Positions 27,090 through 35,672 are shown, numbered from the stretch's first letter. The stretch: DNA of 64,000 nt from Marinibaculum pumilum (GCF_042646425.1 NZ_JBHRTR010000015.1:186001-250000); one strand, 5' to 3'. The notes: generated by a model not told the origin, from the sequence alone. Program-made: numbers and translations.

Positions 27090-28721
27090 CTAATCGGCTG
27101 GCGCCGCCCCGGCGAGCAGCGAGTCAGGCAGCATCGCCTCCAGGCTTTCCAGCCGGTCGGCTTCCTCCGCCGGCTTTTCCCAGCGGATCCGCGAGATCCG
27201 GGGAAAGCGCATCGCCAGCCCCGACTTATGCCGGCGGGAACGCTGCACGCTGTCGAAGGCGACCTCCAGCACCAGGCCGGGCTCCACTTCGCGCACCGGG
27301 CCGAAGCGGTTGACGGTGTTCCGCCGCACCCAGCGGTCGAGCTCCACCAGTTCCGCATCGGTGAAGCCGAAATAGGCCTTGCCCACCGGGGTCAGCTCGC
27401 GCCCGGCCTCGCCGTCGCGCCAGGCGCCGAAGGTGAAGTCGGAATAGAACGACGACCGCTTGCCGTGGCCGCGCTGCGCATACATCAGGACGCAGTCCAG
27501 GGTCAGCGCGGTCCGCTTCCACTTGAACCAGGGTCCCTTCGGCCGGCCGGGCAGGTAGGGGCTGTCGCCCTGCTTCAGCATCAGCCCTTCCACCGAAGCG
27601 TCGCGCAATACGCTGCGCAGCTCCGCCAGCTCTTCCCAGTCCGCAAACGGCACCAGCGGCGACAGGTCCATGCGGTCGGGTTGCGTGCGCGCCTGCCAGG
27701 CCTCCAGCCGGGCGCGGCGGGCATCGAAGGGCAGCGGCCGCAGGTCCTCATCGCCTTCGAACAGGATGTCGTAGAGCCGCAGATGGGCCGGGTGCGTGCG
27801 CATCAGCGGGGCGGTCACCTTCTTGCGGTTCAGGCGCTGCTGCAGGTCGTTGAAAGGGCGGATCGCGACCCCGTCGGGCGCCGTCCCGGCATCCGCCACC
27901 AGCAGCTCGCCGTCCAGCACCGCATGCAGGCCCATCGCCGCATCGGCCAGGTCGGGGAAGGCGGCAGAGATCTCGTCGCCGGCGCGGGAATAGATCCGCA
28001 CCCGGTTGTTTTCCGCCGCCAGCTGCACCCTGGCGCCGTCCCACTTGTACTCCGCCCGGTAGGCCGCCGGGTCCATGCCTGCCAGCGCCGCCTCGTCCAG
28101 CGGGTTGGACAGCATCAGCGGCCGGAAGCCCAGCCCGGTGGCCGGCACGGGGCGCGGCCCACGACCATCCAGCCATACGAACAATTCCTCATATGGTGGT
28201 TCAAAACCGTGCCATAACTCCTCTATTTCATTGATATCGACCTTACCCCACTCGGCCAGGGCAAGCTTTGCCAGGCGGGCCGAAACGCCGACCCGCATGC
28301 CGCCCGTGACCAGCTTCAGCAGGGCGAAGCGGCCGCTCTCGTCCAGGGCGGAGAGCCAGCCGTCGAGCAGTGCCGGGACCTCGCCCCGTCGGGCGGCCGC
28401 GAAGCGCTCGACGACCTGCGTCAGGGTCGGGGCCTGGCCCGCCGGCGCGGATGCCGGCCACATCAGGCTGACCGTCTCCGCCAGGTCGCCGACATAGTCG
28501 TAGGACCAGCCGAACAGCACCGGGTCGGTGCGCTCCGCGATCAGGGCGCGGATCGCTGCCGGCTTCACCTGGCGAAAGCTCAGGTCGCCGGTCAGGGCCG
28601 CCAGGCCATAGCCGCGGGCCGGGTCCGGCGTGCGGGCCAGATAGTCGGCGATCAGGCGCAGCTTGCCGTTGCGTCCCGGCGTGAAGGCCAGCCCTTCGAT
28701 CAGCGCCGCGAAGTCACGCAT
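27090..28721 (-). CDS. ATP-dependent DNA ligase (ligase-exonuclease repair cluster type)
   Basis: 543 residues from ATG 28721 (MRDFAALIEGLAFTPGRNGK), which overlaps the exonuclease gene by 8 bp. The order is an N-terminal all-helical DNA-binding domain (about 1-200), an adenylation domain with the nucleophile Lys in EYKWDGARVQLA, and an OB domain with LTPVGKAYFGFTDAELVELD and a C-terminal FPRISRIRWEK motif. In bacteria this LigC/LigB-like type is a secondary repair ligase usually encoded with a beta-CASP-like exonuclease, Lhr helicase and a phosphoesterase. Only the exonuclease partner is adjacent here. Confidence 0.93.
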   Translation of the reverse strand: MRDFAALIEGLAFTPGRNGKLRLIADYLARTPDPARGYGLAALTGDLSFRQVKPAAIRALIAERTDPVLFGWSYDYVGDLAETVSLMWPASAPAGQAPTLTQVVERFAAARRGEVPALLDGWLSALDESGRFALLKLVTGGMRVGVSARLAKLALAEWGKVDINEIEELWHGFEPPYEELFVWLDGRGPRPVPATGLGFRPLMLSNPLDEAALAGMDPAAYRAEYKWDGARVQLAAENNRVRIYSRAGDEISAAFPDLADAAMGLHAVLDGELLVADAGTAPDGVAIRPFNDLQQRLNRKKVTAPLMRTHPAHLRLYDILFEGDEDLRPLPFDARRARLEAWQARTQPDRMDLSPLVPFADWEELAELRSVLRDASVEGLMLKQGDSPYLPGRPKGPWFKWKRTALTLDCVLMYAQRGHGKRSSFYSDFTFGAWRDGEAGRELTPVGKAYFGFTDAELVELDRWVRRNTVNRFGPVREVEPGLVLEVAFDSVQRSRRHKSGLAMRFPRISRIRWEKPAEEADRLESLEAMLPDSLLAGAAPAD

Positions 28722-29781
28722 CGGCGCTGTCCGTCGCGCCAGGGGCAGACAGGTCGGGCTCCTCGTCCTCGTCGCCACGACCCACCAGGGCCAGGGCGCG
28801 GGCGCGATGGCCTGCGGCCGTCGCGGCATGCATCAGCGCCTCCTCGCGGCCATGGGTGATCCAGACCTCGGGCGCGCCCATCTCCGCGATCGTCTGCAGG
28901 AGCTCGTCCCAGTCCGCATGGTCGGAGATCACCAGCGGCAGTTCCGCATTCCGCTGCCGGGCGCGGGCGCGCACCCGCATCCAGCCTGAGGCCATCGCGA
29001 TGCGCGGATCCGGCAGCCGCCGCAGCCAGCGGTCGCCGGCGGCCGACGGCGGTGCCAGCACGATCTCGCCTCGCAAGGTGTCGCGGTCCGGCGCCTCTGC
29101 CACCGGCCGCAGCGGTCCGAGGGCGATGCCATGCGCCTCATACAGGTCGCAGAGTGCCTGCAGCGCACCGTGCAGCCAGATCGGGCGGTCATGGCCCGCC
29201 TCGCGCAGCAGGCGGATCAGCCGCTGGCACTTGCCCAGGGCATAGACGCCGACCAGATGGGTGCGCTCCGGGAACAGGCGCAGGGAGGCGAGCAGCTTGC
29301 CGATCTCCGCGGCATCGTCGGGATGGCGGAAGACCGGCAGGCCGAAGGTCGCCTCGGTGACGAAGACATCGCACCGCACCGGTTCGAATGGCGCGCAGGT
29401 CGGGTCGCGGCGGCGCTTGTAGTCGCCCGACACCGCCACCCGGCAGCCGCGATGCTCCACCACCGCCATGGCGCTGCCCAGGATATGACCGGCGGGATGC
29501 AGGGTCAGGCGGGTCTCGCCGATCGTCAGGGGCTCGCCGCAGGGCAGGGCCTGGAAGTGCCGGGCCGCGCCGTCGCCGTAGCGGCTGCGCATGATCGCGA
29601 TGGTTTCCGGCGTGGCCAGCACATGGCCATGCCCGGCGCGTGCATGGTCGGCATGGCCGTGGGTGATCACGGCGCGGTCGACCGGGCGCGAGGGATCGAT
29701 GTGATAGCCCCCCGGCGCGACCAGGAGGCCACCGCCGCCGCCCGGCGGGGCCGGTGCGATCCAGTCCTCGGGGCGCATCAT
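28714..29781 (-). CDS. Ligase-associated DNA exonuclease (metallo-beta-lactamase/beta-CASP fold)
   Basis: 355 residues. THGHADHARAGHG is the HxHxDH metal motif, HPAGHILGSAM and VSGDYKRRRDP supply further metal ligands, and VISDHADWDELL and VWITHGREE complete the fold. The family is named for its fixed position beside ATP-dependent ligases and is thought to process DNA 3' ends before sealing. Its stop overlaps the ligase start, so the two are translationally coupled. AGGGG precedes the start. It is divergent from anmK with 44 bp between starts. Confidence 0.92.
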   Translation of the reverse strand: MMRPEDWIAPAPPGGGGGLLVAPGGYHIDPSRPVDRAVITHGHADHARAGHGHVLATPETIAIMRSRYGDGAARHFQALPCGEPLTIGETRLTLHPAGHILGSAMAVVEHRGCRVAVSGDYKRRRDPTCAPFEPVRCDVFVTEATFGLPVFRHPDDAAEIGKLLASLRLFPERTHLVGVYALGKCQRLIRLLREAGHDRPIWLHGALQALCDLYEAHGIALGPLRPVAEAPDRDTLRGEIVLAPPSAAGDRWLRRLPDPRIAMASGWMRVRARARQRNAELPLVISDHADWDELLQTIAEMGAPEVWITHGREEALMHAATAAGHRARALALVGRGDEDEEPDLSAPGATDSADA

Positions 29782-29825
29782 GCCGGCCCCTGGCAGGGCC
29801 CGGCCGGATCGGCCATGCTGCCACC

Positions 29826-30956
29826 ATGCGCTGGGCGATCGGAACGATGAGCGGGACCTCCCTGGACGGGATCGACGTGGCCGCGCTGCGCACCGACGGG
29901 CAGCGGGTCCTCGGCAGCGGCGCCTCCGCGACCTATCCCTACGACCCGGCGGTGCGGGAGGCGATCCGCGCGGTGCTGGGAGAAACCGATCCCGACCGCC
30001 TGGCCGCGGCGGAAGCGGCGGTGACGGTGGCGCATGCCCGGGCCGTCACCGCCTTCCTGGCGGAGCATGCCATCGCGCCGGCGGATGTCGCCGTCGTGGG
30101 CTTTCACGGCCATACCGTGCATCACGACCCGGATGCCGGCCAGACGGTGCAGATCGGCGATGGGGCGGCGCTGGCCGCGGCCCTGGGGATCGATGTGGTG
30201 TACGACTTCCGCACGGCGGACATGCGGGCGGGCGGGCAGGGCGCGCCGCTGGTGCCGGTCTTCCATGATGCCCTCGCAAGCGGACTGGAGCGCCCCCTCG
30301 CCATCCTGAACATCGGCGGGGTGGCCAATGTCACCTATCTGGGGCCGCAGGCGCATCCGGGCCAGTCCGGCGCGCCGGCGGAAGAGTTGCCCATGCTCGC
30401 CTTCGACACCGGCCCGGGCAATGCCCTGATCGACGACTGGATGCGCCGCCATACCGGTTCCTCGCTGGACGCGGGCGGTGCCATGGCAGCTGGCGGTTCG
30501 GTGGATGCGGCGCGGCTGGACGCCTTCCTTGCCCTGGACTGGTTCCGCCGGCCGCCGCCCAAGTCGCTGGACCGCAACAGTTTTCCGCTGTCGCTGGCGG
30601 ACGGGCTGTCGCCGGCCGACGGGGCGGCGACCCTGACGGAAATGACCGCCGCCGCCATATCCGCCGCGGTGCGGCACATGGCGGTACCGCCGCGGCGGTG
30701 GCTGGTCTGCGGCGGCGGGCGCCACAACCGCAGCCTGATGGAGCGGTTGCGCCGGCGTTTGCAGGCACCGGTCGCGCCGGTGGAGGCGGTGGGCTGGGAC
30801 GGGGATGCGCTGGAGGCCCAGGCCTTCGCCTTCCTGGCGGTGCGCCGGCTGCGCGGCCTGGCGATCACCACGCCCGGCACCACCGGTGCCGCCCGGCCGA
30901 TGCCGGGCGGACGGATTGCGCCTGCCCCTGGCGGGACCGGCGGCCTTGCCCTCTAG
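29826..30956 (+). CDS. anmK: Anhydro-N-acetylmuramic acid kinase
   Basis: 376 residues. The opening MRWAIGTMSGTSLDGIDVAA is the ATP-binding signature of AnmK. GFHGHTVHHDP, NIGGVANVTYL and FDTGPGNALIDDWM are further family motifs, with CGGGRHNRSLM near the C terminus. It phosphorylates and opens 1,6-anhydro-MurNAc from wall turnover to MurNAc-6-P for recycling. ATG 29826 is chosen by homology because the frame is open upstream. Cell-wall context within the window includes amiC, PBP1a and the M23 peptidase. Confidence 0.95.
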   Translation: MRWAIGTMSGTSLDGIDVAALRTDGQRVLGSGASATYPYDPAVREAIRAVLGETDPDRLAAAEAAVTVAHARAVTAFLAEHAIAPADVAVVGFHGHTVHHDPDAGQTVQIGDGAALAAALGIDVVYDFRTADMRAGGQGAPLVPVFHDALASGLERPLAILNIGGVANVTYLGPQAHPGQSGAPAEELPMLAFDTGPGNALIDDWMRRHTGSSLDAGGAMAAGGSVDAARLDAFLALDWFRRPPPKSLDRNSFPLSLADGLSPADGAATLTEMTAAAISAAVRHMAVPPRRWLVCGGGRHNRSLMERLRRRLQAPVAPVEAVGWDGDALEAQAFAFLAVRRLRGLAITTPGTTGAARPMPGGRIAPAPGGTGGLAL

Positions 30957-30974
30957 CAGGGCCCTGCGGCCGTG

Positions 30975-31628
30975 TCAGGCTGGCTCGGTCTGGGCGGAGA
31001 CCTTGTCGAGATACTGGTCCACCGCCGCCGACATCTCCTCGAGATTTTCCTCGAACAGGTGGTTGGCACCTTCGACCGACTGGTAGTCGATGGTGATGCC
31101 CCGCTGGTTGGACAGGCGGTTGACCAGCTTCTGGACCTCGTTTTCCGCGATGACGTCGTCCTTCGTGCCGTGCACGAACAGGCCCGACGAGGGGCAGGGG
31201 GCCAGGAAGCTGAAATCGTAGATCCCGGCCGGTGCGGCGACGGAGATGAAGCCGGTGATCTCCGGCCGGCGCATCAGCAGCTGCATGCCGATCCAGGCGC
31301 CGAACGAGAAGCCGGCGATCCAGCAGGCGCCGGCATTCGGGTTGTAGGCCTGCATCCAGTCCAGCGCGGACGCCGCGTCGGAGAGTTCGCCCTGGCCGTT
31401 GTCGAAGGTGCCCTGGCTTCGGCCGACACCGCGCGAGTTGAAGCGCAGCACCGAGAAGCCGCGGCGGGCGAACAGGTGGTACAGGGCATAGACCACCTTG
31501 TTGTTCATCGTCCCGCCATAGCGCGGATGCGGGTGAAGGATCAGGGCGATCGGCGCATTGTGCGCCTTGCCGTGCTGATAGCGTCCTTCCAGGCGGCCTT
31601 CCGGGCCGTTGAAGATGACGTCGGGCAA
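30975..31628 (-). CDS. Alpha/beta hydrolase of the Fe-S cluster neighbourhood
   Basis: 217 residues from TTG 31628 (M)PDVIFNGPEGRLEGRYQ. GGAGGAGCAA directly precedes this TTG, and the resulting N terminus matches the family, whereas the upstream open frame looks non-coding. The nucleophile elbow is AGFSFGAWIG (Ser), with LHPHPRYGGTMNNK as the oxyanion region and GANHLFEE the catalytic His. Members are short-chain hydrolases of unknown substrate that recur beside cysE/iscR/suf genes in alphaproteobacteria. Here it is divergent from the cysE operon. It ends 18 bp from the anmK stop. Confidence 0.85.
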   Translation of the reverse strand: MPDVIFNGPEGRLEGRYQHGKAHNAPIALILHPHPRYGGTMNNKVVYALYHLFARRGFSVLRFNSRGVGRSQGTFDNGQGELSDAASALDWMQAYNPNAGACWIAGFSFGAWIGMQLLMRRPEITGFISVAAPAGIYDFSFLAPCPSSGLFVHGTKDDVIAENEVQKLVNRLSNQRGITIDYQSVEGANHLFEENLEEMSAAVDQYLDKVSAQTEPA

Positions 31629-32003
31629 TTGCTCCTCCAATCGGAACGGGGTTGGACCGGGCCGGCCTGTCGCCGGCGGTCCCGCCTGTGGCGGTTCCCC
31701 GCCGGCGGGCGGTCCGGACTGCGGACGCCTGCCGGTGCGGAACCACGTGCGCGGATCCTCTGCGAATCCCTGTCCTACCCGGTAGCCAAATCCAGATGCG
31801 GCCGGGCACCTCGCCGATGCGCCCGGCCCGCCGTGCCGGCAGCCGGTCGCTGCGCGGTCGACCGCCACCCTCGGCGGCGGCAGAGCGGGCGCGAAGTCCT
31901 GCTCCCGGTATTGGCTGGCAACCTACGACCCTCGGCCGCCGGATGCCAGAATTTCCTTTGTCGCGGGCCATCTTCGCATGAGGAAATGTCAGCGTGTCCT
32001 AAT

Positions 32004-32022
32004 CTTGACTCATGGAGTCGAG
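32004..32022 (+). promoter_or_regulatory. IscR type-1-like operator upstream of the cysE-iscR-iscS-fdx operon
   Basis: CTTGACTCATGGAGTCGAG matches the core SYYGACT-N5-AGTCRRS of the Fe-S-dependent IscR site and is a hyphenated 8-bp dyad with one mismatch. Its TTGACT half could double as a -35. The operon it precedes encodes an Rrf2/IscR-like protein with three Cys residues, so autoregulation by Fe-S status is the likely reading. Confidence 0.55.
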
Positions 32023-32067
32023 AAATCGCTTGACCCGCATCCGCCAATGGCCATTTCCTTTCGAGGC

Positions 32068-32090
32068 CGTCGGCCCTGGCCGACGCTTTT
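32068..32090 (+). terminator. Terminator-like hairpin (possible attenuator) in the cysE leader
   Basis: CGTCGGC-CCTG-GCCGACG forms a 7-bp perfect stem followed by C and TTTT on the plus strand, 140 bp upstream of cysE and 45 bp downstream of the IscR-like box. The nearest plus-strand gene upstream ends more than 1.1 kb away, so attenuation of the cysE operon is more likely than termination of another transcript. Confidence 0.45.
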
Positions 32091-32228
32091 GTATGTTGGC
32101 TCGCTGCGGTGTCCGATCAATGGCGCTGCCGGGCAGCCGGCGGATCATTGGCGGGGCGATGGCCAATGCCGGACGCCGGCGTCCCGGGCGGAATGAACCG
32201 CCATGGGGTCGAGATCGGGGGATGAGCG

Positions 32229-32945
32229 ATGCTGCAGATGCTGGCGAGCGATATCGATGCCGTGATGCAGAGGGACCCGGCGGCCCGCAGCCGCCTGGAG
32301 GTGGTCCTCTGCTATCCCGGCTTCCATGCCATTGCCTCGCACCGCCTCTGCCACTGGCTGTGGCGGCGCAATATCCGCCTGCCGGCCCGCTGGCTGGCGC
32401 AGGTCGCCCGCTCCATCACCGGGATCGAGATCCATCCCGGTGCGGTAATCGGCCAGCGCTTCTTCATCGACCACGGCATGGGCGTCGTGATCGGCGAGAC
32501 GGCGGAGATCGGCGACGATGTCACCCTGTACCAGGGGGTCACCCTGGGCGGCACCGCTCCGGCGGTGAATTCGCAGGCGCAGGCCAATACCAAGCGCCAT
32601 CCCACCCTGAAGGACCGGGTCATCGTCGGCTGCGGCGCCCAGGTCCTGGGACCGATCACCGTGGGCGAGGGCGCCTCGGTTGGCGGCAATGCGGTGGTCA
32701 CCCGCGATGTGGAACCGGCGACGACGGTTGTCGGTATTCCGGCCCGGGTGTCCGGCCGGGCCAAGCCGACGGAGGCGGAGCAGGTCTCGCCGTTCCCGAA
32801 CTACGGCCTGCGCAACGGCGATGTGAACGACCCGGTGCTGCGGACCATCGACACCCTGGCGCAGGAGGTCGAGCGCCTGTCGAAGAAGGTCGAGGACCTG
32901 GAGAAGCAGCGCGAAGCGGACGCCGAAGCCCGGCGCTGCGCCTGA
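32229..32945 (+). CDS. cysE: Serine O-acetyltransferase
   Basis: 238 residues. A helical N-terminal domain leads into a left-handed beta-helix with hexapeptide repeats (GIEIHPGAVIGQRFFIDHG, VVIGETAEIGDDVTLYQGVT). The catalytic His lies in FIDHGMGVVIGE, and the CoA-binding segment is KRHPTLKDRVIVGCGAQVLG. It makes O-acetylserine, the cysteine precursor. Cysteine in turn is the sulfur donor for the desulfurase two genes downstream, so synthesis and use are co-transcribed. The C terminus carries a short Glu/Lys coiled coil. GGGGGATGAGCG precedes the ATG. Confidence 0.95.
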   Translation: MLQMLASDIDAVMQRDPAARSRLEVVLCYPGFHAIASHRLCHWLWRRNIRLPARWLAQVARSITGIEIHPGAVIGQRFFIDHGMGVVIGETAEIGDDVTLYQGVTLGGTAPAVNSQAQANTKRHPTLKDRVIVGCGAQVLGPITVGEGASVGGNAVVTRDVEPATTVVGIPARVSGRAKPTEAEQVSPFPNYGLRNGDVNDPVLRTIDTLAQEVERLSKKVEDLEKQREADAEARRCA

Positions 32946-32948
32946 GGT

Positions 32949-33518
32949 ATGGCGCGTTCGCTGGACACGACAGGGGGTCGCCGGCCCGCCGGCGGCGCCG
33001 GGCCGCAGGGCCGGGCGCATTACGCCGTCCTCGCCCTGACGGAGATCGCCCTGCGGGACTGTTCGGCGCCGGTGCCGCTGAGCGAAATCGCCGCCCGGCA
33101 CGACCTTTCCCTGCGCTATCTGGAACAGATCTTCGTGCGGCTGCGCCGTGCCGGGCTGGTGCGCAGCGTGCGCGGCCCCGGCGGCGGCTATTGCCTGATG
33201 CCCGACGCCCGCACCGTCAGCATCGCAGCGATCATGGCGGCGGTGGAACCCGATTGCGATACAACCGGCGGCCGCGCGCCGGCCGGCGGTTCCGGTGACG
33301 GCAGCGGCAGCGACGAGTGCCCGGTCTGCCGTCTCTGGGACGCATTCCACAGCCACGCCCTGCGCTACCTGGAACAGGTCAGCCTGGCGGATGTGGTGGC
33401 GGGCCGGATCCCCGAGGGCATCCTCGCATCGCGGGAGAGGACCGGCCCGGCCGGGCCTGCGGGCCCTGCAGCGCCAGGTTCGGCCGTGACCGCGCCGGCG
33501 GCCGACGGCGCCATCTGA
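32949..33518 (+). CDS. Rrf2-family (IscR-like) Fe-S-sensing repressor
   Basis: 189 residues. Winged HTH at about residues 22-90 (LTEIALRDCSAPVPLSEIA, LSLRYLEQIFVRLRRAGL, then RSVRGPGGGYCL, the Rrf2 wing). Three Cys follow, C103, C124 and C127, with a Gly-rich loop of about 20 residues between the first two. This spacing is longer than E. coli IscR C92-C98-C104 but is compatible with an Fe-S ligand set. The tail contains SLADVVAGRIPEG. It starts 3 bp after the cysE stop and most likely represses its own operon through the site at 32004-32022. Confidence 0.85.
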   Translation: MARSLDTTGGRRPAGGAGPQGRAHYAVLALTEIALRDCSAPVPLSEIAARHDLSLRYLEQIFVRLRRAGLVRSVRGPGGGYCLMPDARTVSIAAIMAAVEPDCDTTGGRAPAGGSGDGSGSDECPVCRLWDAFHSHALRYLEQVSLADVVAGRIPEGILASRERTGPAGPAGPAAPGSAVTAPAADGAI

Positions 33519-33551
33519 TCGCGCACCCGTCGTCGCGCAGGTACCGGCAAC

Positions 33552-34721
33552 ATGAACGATTCCCCGCAGGTCTATTTCGACTACAACGCCACCGCACCGG
33601 CGCGGCCGGGGGTGGGAGCCGCGATGGCGGATTGTCTGTCGCGGCCCGGTAACCCGTCATCCGTGCATCGCAGCGGCCGGCGCGCCCGCCAGGCGCTGGA
33701 GGCCGTGCGGCGGCTTCTGGCAGGCACGGTGGCGGCACGGCCGGAAGAGATCGTCTTCACCTCCGGCGGCACGGAGGCGAACCATCTGGCCCTGCGCGGC
33801 GCAGGTGCCGCCGCGGTCGCGGTCTGCGCCGTGGAGCATGAATCGGTGCTGGAGCCTGCCCGCCGCCTGGGTCTGCCGCACCGCGTGGTGCCGGTCGCCG
33901 CCGACGGCCGGCTGGACCTGAATGCCCTGCAGGAGATCCTGCAGGAACTGCCGCAGCCTGCCCTGGCGGCGGTGATGCTGGCCAACAACGAGGTCGGTAC
34001 CCTCCAGCCGGTGCCCGAGGCGGCGGAGATCGTCCACGCGGCCGGCGGGCTGCTGCTCTGCGATGCGGTGCAGGGTCTGGGAAAGACCGACCTGGACTTC
34101 GGCGCGCTGGGCGCCGACCTGATGACTCTTTCGGCGCACAAGATCGGCGGTCCGCAGGGGGTCGGCGCCCTGGTGGTGGCCGACGATGTGCGGCTGCAGG
34201 CGCAGATGCTGGGGGGCGGGCAGGAGCGCGGCCGCCGCGCCGGCACCGAGAATCTCCCCGGCATCGTCGGTTTCGGCGCGGCACTGGAAGCGAGCGCCGA
34301 TCGCAGCTGGCTGCCCCGGGTCACCGCCCTGCGGCAGGACCTGGAGGCGCGCATCCAGGCGCTGGGCGGCGTCGTCCAGGGCAGGGACGCGCCGCGCCTG
34401 CCGAACACTGCGGCAATCACCATGCCCGGCATGGCGGCAGAGACCCAGGTGATGGCTTTCGACCTCGCCGGTTTCGCCGTCAGTGCCGGCGCGGCCTGCT
34501 CCTCGGGCAAGGTGGCGCCGAGCCATGTGCTGCGGGCGATGGGGCTGGCGCCCGAGGTGGCGCAGGAAACGATCCGCGTGAGCCTGGGCTGGGACAGCAG
34601 TGCCGACGAGGTGGTGCGATTCGCCGAGGCCTGGGCCGCCATCGCCCGCCGTGCCGGCGACCGGCAGCGTCGCTCGGCGGGAACGGAGCGGGCCGCGGCG
34701 CAGCGGCTGGCCGCGTCCTGA
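33552..34721 (+). CDS. Cysteine desulfurase (NifS/IscS-type, PLP-dependent)
   Basis: 389 residues, class V aminotransferase fold. PLP Lys197 is in TLSAHKIGGPQG, catalytic Cys316 in SAGAACSSGKVAPSH, and SGGTEANHLAL is the PLP phosphate cup. It removes sulfur from cysteine for Fe-S cluster and thiolation pathways. The short Cys loop (AACSSG) is of the IscS/NifS class rather than SufS. No scaffold (iscU/iscA) or sufBCD gene follows, so the persulfide acceptor must be encoded elsewhere. Co-directional with the Rrf2 gene 33 bp upstream. Confidence 0.92.
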   Translation: MNDSPQVYFDYNATAPARPGVGAAMADCLSRPGNPSSVHRSGRRARQALEAVRRLLAGTVAARPEEIVFTSGGTEANHLALRGAGAAAVAVCAVEHESVLEPARRLGLPHRVVPVAADGRLDLNALQEILQELPQPALAAVMLANNEVGTLQPVPEAAEIVHAAGGLLLCDAVQGLGKTDLDFGALGADLMTLSAHKIGGPQGVGALVVADDVRLQAQMLGGGQERGRRAGTENLPGIVGFGAALEASADRSWLPRVTALRQDLEARIQALGGVVQGRDAPRLPNTAAITMPGMAAETQVMAFDLAGFAVSAGAACSSGKVAPSHVLRAMGLAPEVAQETIRVSLGWDSSADEVVRFAEAWAAIARRAGDRQRRSAGTERAAAQRLAAS

Positions 34722-34843
34722 GCGGCGCTGCCCGACATCGGCGCCGTTCCGGCCCTTCGCCCCGACGGCAACCGCGCCGGCGGCCGATACAATCTTGCCG
34801 CCCTGCGGCGTGAACGGTATATCGCGCCGTAAAGGAGTTCCGG

Positions 34844-35176
34844 ATGCCCAGAATGGTCTTCATCACGCCGGAAGGTGAGCGGCAGGACGTCGATGCACCG
34901 ACCGGGCTGTCGGTGATGGAAATTGCACATCTGCACGGCGTCGACCTCGAAGGTGCCTGTGAGGGGTCGCTCGCCTGTTCCACCTGCCATGTCATCGTCG
35001 AGCCCGACTGGTACAAGAAGCTGAAGCCGGCGGAGGAGGATGAGCAGGACATGCTCGACCTGGCCTTCGGGCTCGAGCCGACCTCGCGCCTCGGCTGCCA
35101 GATCGAGATGACGGAGGCGCTGGACGGGCTCACCGTCAGGCTGCCGACCGCCACCCGCAACCTGATGGACAGCTGA
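34844..35176 (+). CDS. fdx: ISC-type [2Fe-2S] ferredoxin
   Basis: 110 residues, adrenodoxin-like. The cluster ligands are C39, C45, C48 and C85 (GACEGSLACSTCH and SRLGCQIEM; C-x5-C-x2-C-x36-C). It donates electrons for Fe-S assembly or P450-type reactions. AAAGGAG six bases before the ATG is a strong ribosome site. The 122-bp gap from the desulfurase might carry its own promoter, but none is clear. Confidence 0.94.
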   Translation: MPRMVFITPEGERQDVDAPTGLSVMEIAHLHGVDLEGACEGSLACSTCHVIVEPDWYKKLKPAEEDEQDMLDLAFGLEPTSRLGCQIEMTEALDGLTVRLPTATRNLMDS

Positions 35177-35196
35177 TCCGAGCGGGGGCCGTTTCG

Positions 35197-35574
35197 ATGT
35201 CTGTCAGCATGGAGTTCGAGGCCTATGTCCAGGACCTCCTGGAGCCTATGGGCCCAATCGTCATCCGCCGCATGTTCGGCGGGGCCGGCGTCTATTGCCG
35301 GGGCGCGATGTTCGCACTGATTGCCGACGACACCCTCTACCTGAAGGCCGGGCCGGACAGCAGCGGCGCCTTCAGGGCCCTGGGCTGTGAGCCGTTCTGC
35401 TACGAGGATGGCAACGGCCGGGTGGCCTCGATGAGCTACTACGAACTGCCGCCGCACCTGCACGACGACCGGTCGGAGCTGATGGACTGGGCGCAGCAGT
35501 CGCTGGACATCGCGATCCATGCCCGGCTGAACCGCCCTGCGCCGCGCCGTCGGCGGCCGGCCCTGAGGCGCTGA
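35197..35574 (+). CDS. TfoX N-terminal domain protein
   Basis: 125 residues matching the TfoX/Sxy N-terminal domain: MGPIVIRRMFGGAGVYCRGAMFALI, then DDTLYLKAG and YYELPPHLHDD. Stand-alone versions have no proven role; full-length TfoX regulates competence in gammaproteobacteria. It is 20 bp behind fdx and probably the last gene of the operon. The tail is Arg/Pro-rich and its stop lies within a 16-bp tandem repeat. ATG 35209 is an alternative start. Confidence 0.82.
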   Translation: MSVSMEFEAYVQDLLEPMGPIVIRRMFGGAGVYCRGAMFALIADDTLYLKAGPDSSGAFRALGCEPFCYEDGNGRVASMSYYELPPHLHDDRSELMDWAQQSLDIAIHARLNRPAPRRRRPALRR

Positions 35575-35610
35575 AGTCCTGAGGCGCTGAAGTCCAGAGC
35601 CGCTGAAGCC
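35563..35610. repeat. 16-bp tandem repeat (3 units) across the tfoX-like stop codon
   Basis: CTGAGGCGCTGAAGTC at 35563 and 35579 (identical), then CAGAGCCGCTGAAGCC at 35595. The first unit contains the stop codon of the TfoX-like gene. Because the unit is not a multiple of three and repeats TGA, duplication extends only the untranslated region. Confidence 0.85.
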
Positions 35611-35672
35611 CATAGGCGCGCGAGCGGCGATGGCTTGCTGTGGCCGGACCGGTGTCCGCGACCGGCGGCCGG

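Larger units (their letters stand above)
31629..32228. other. 600-base leader/promoter region between the hydrolase and cysE
   Basis: No convincing gene. The right half carries an IscR type-1-like box (32004-32022) and a terminator-like hairpin (32068-32090), both oriented toward cysE. The left half is presumably the hydrolase promoter. The stretch 31985-32060 is less GC-rich than the surroundings, consistent with a promoter. I could not place a matching -10. Confidence 0.55.
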
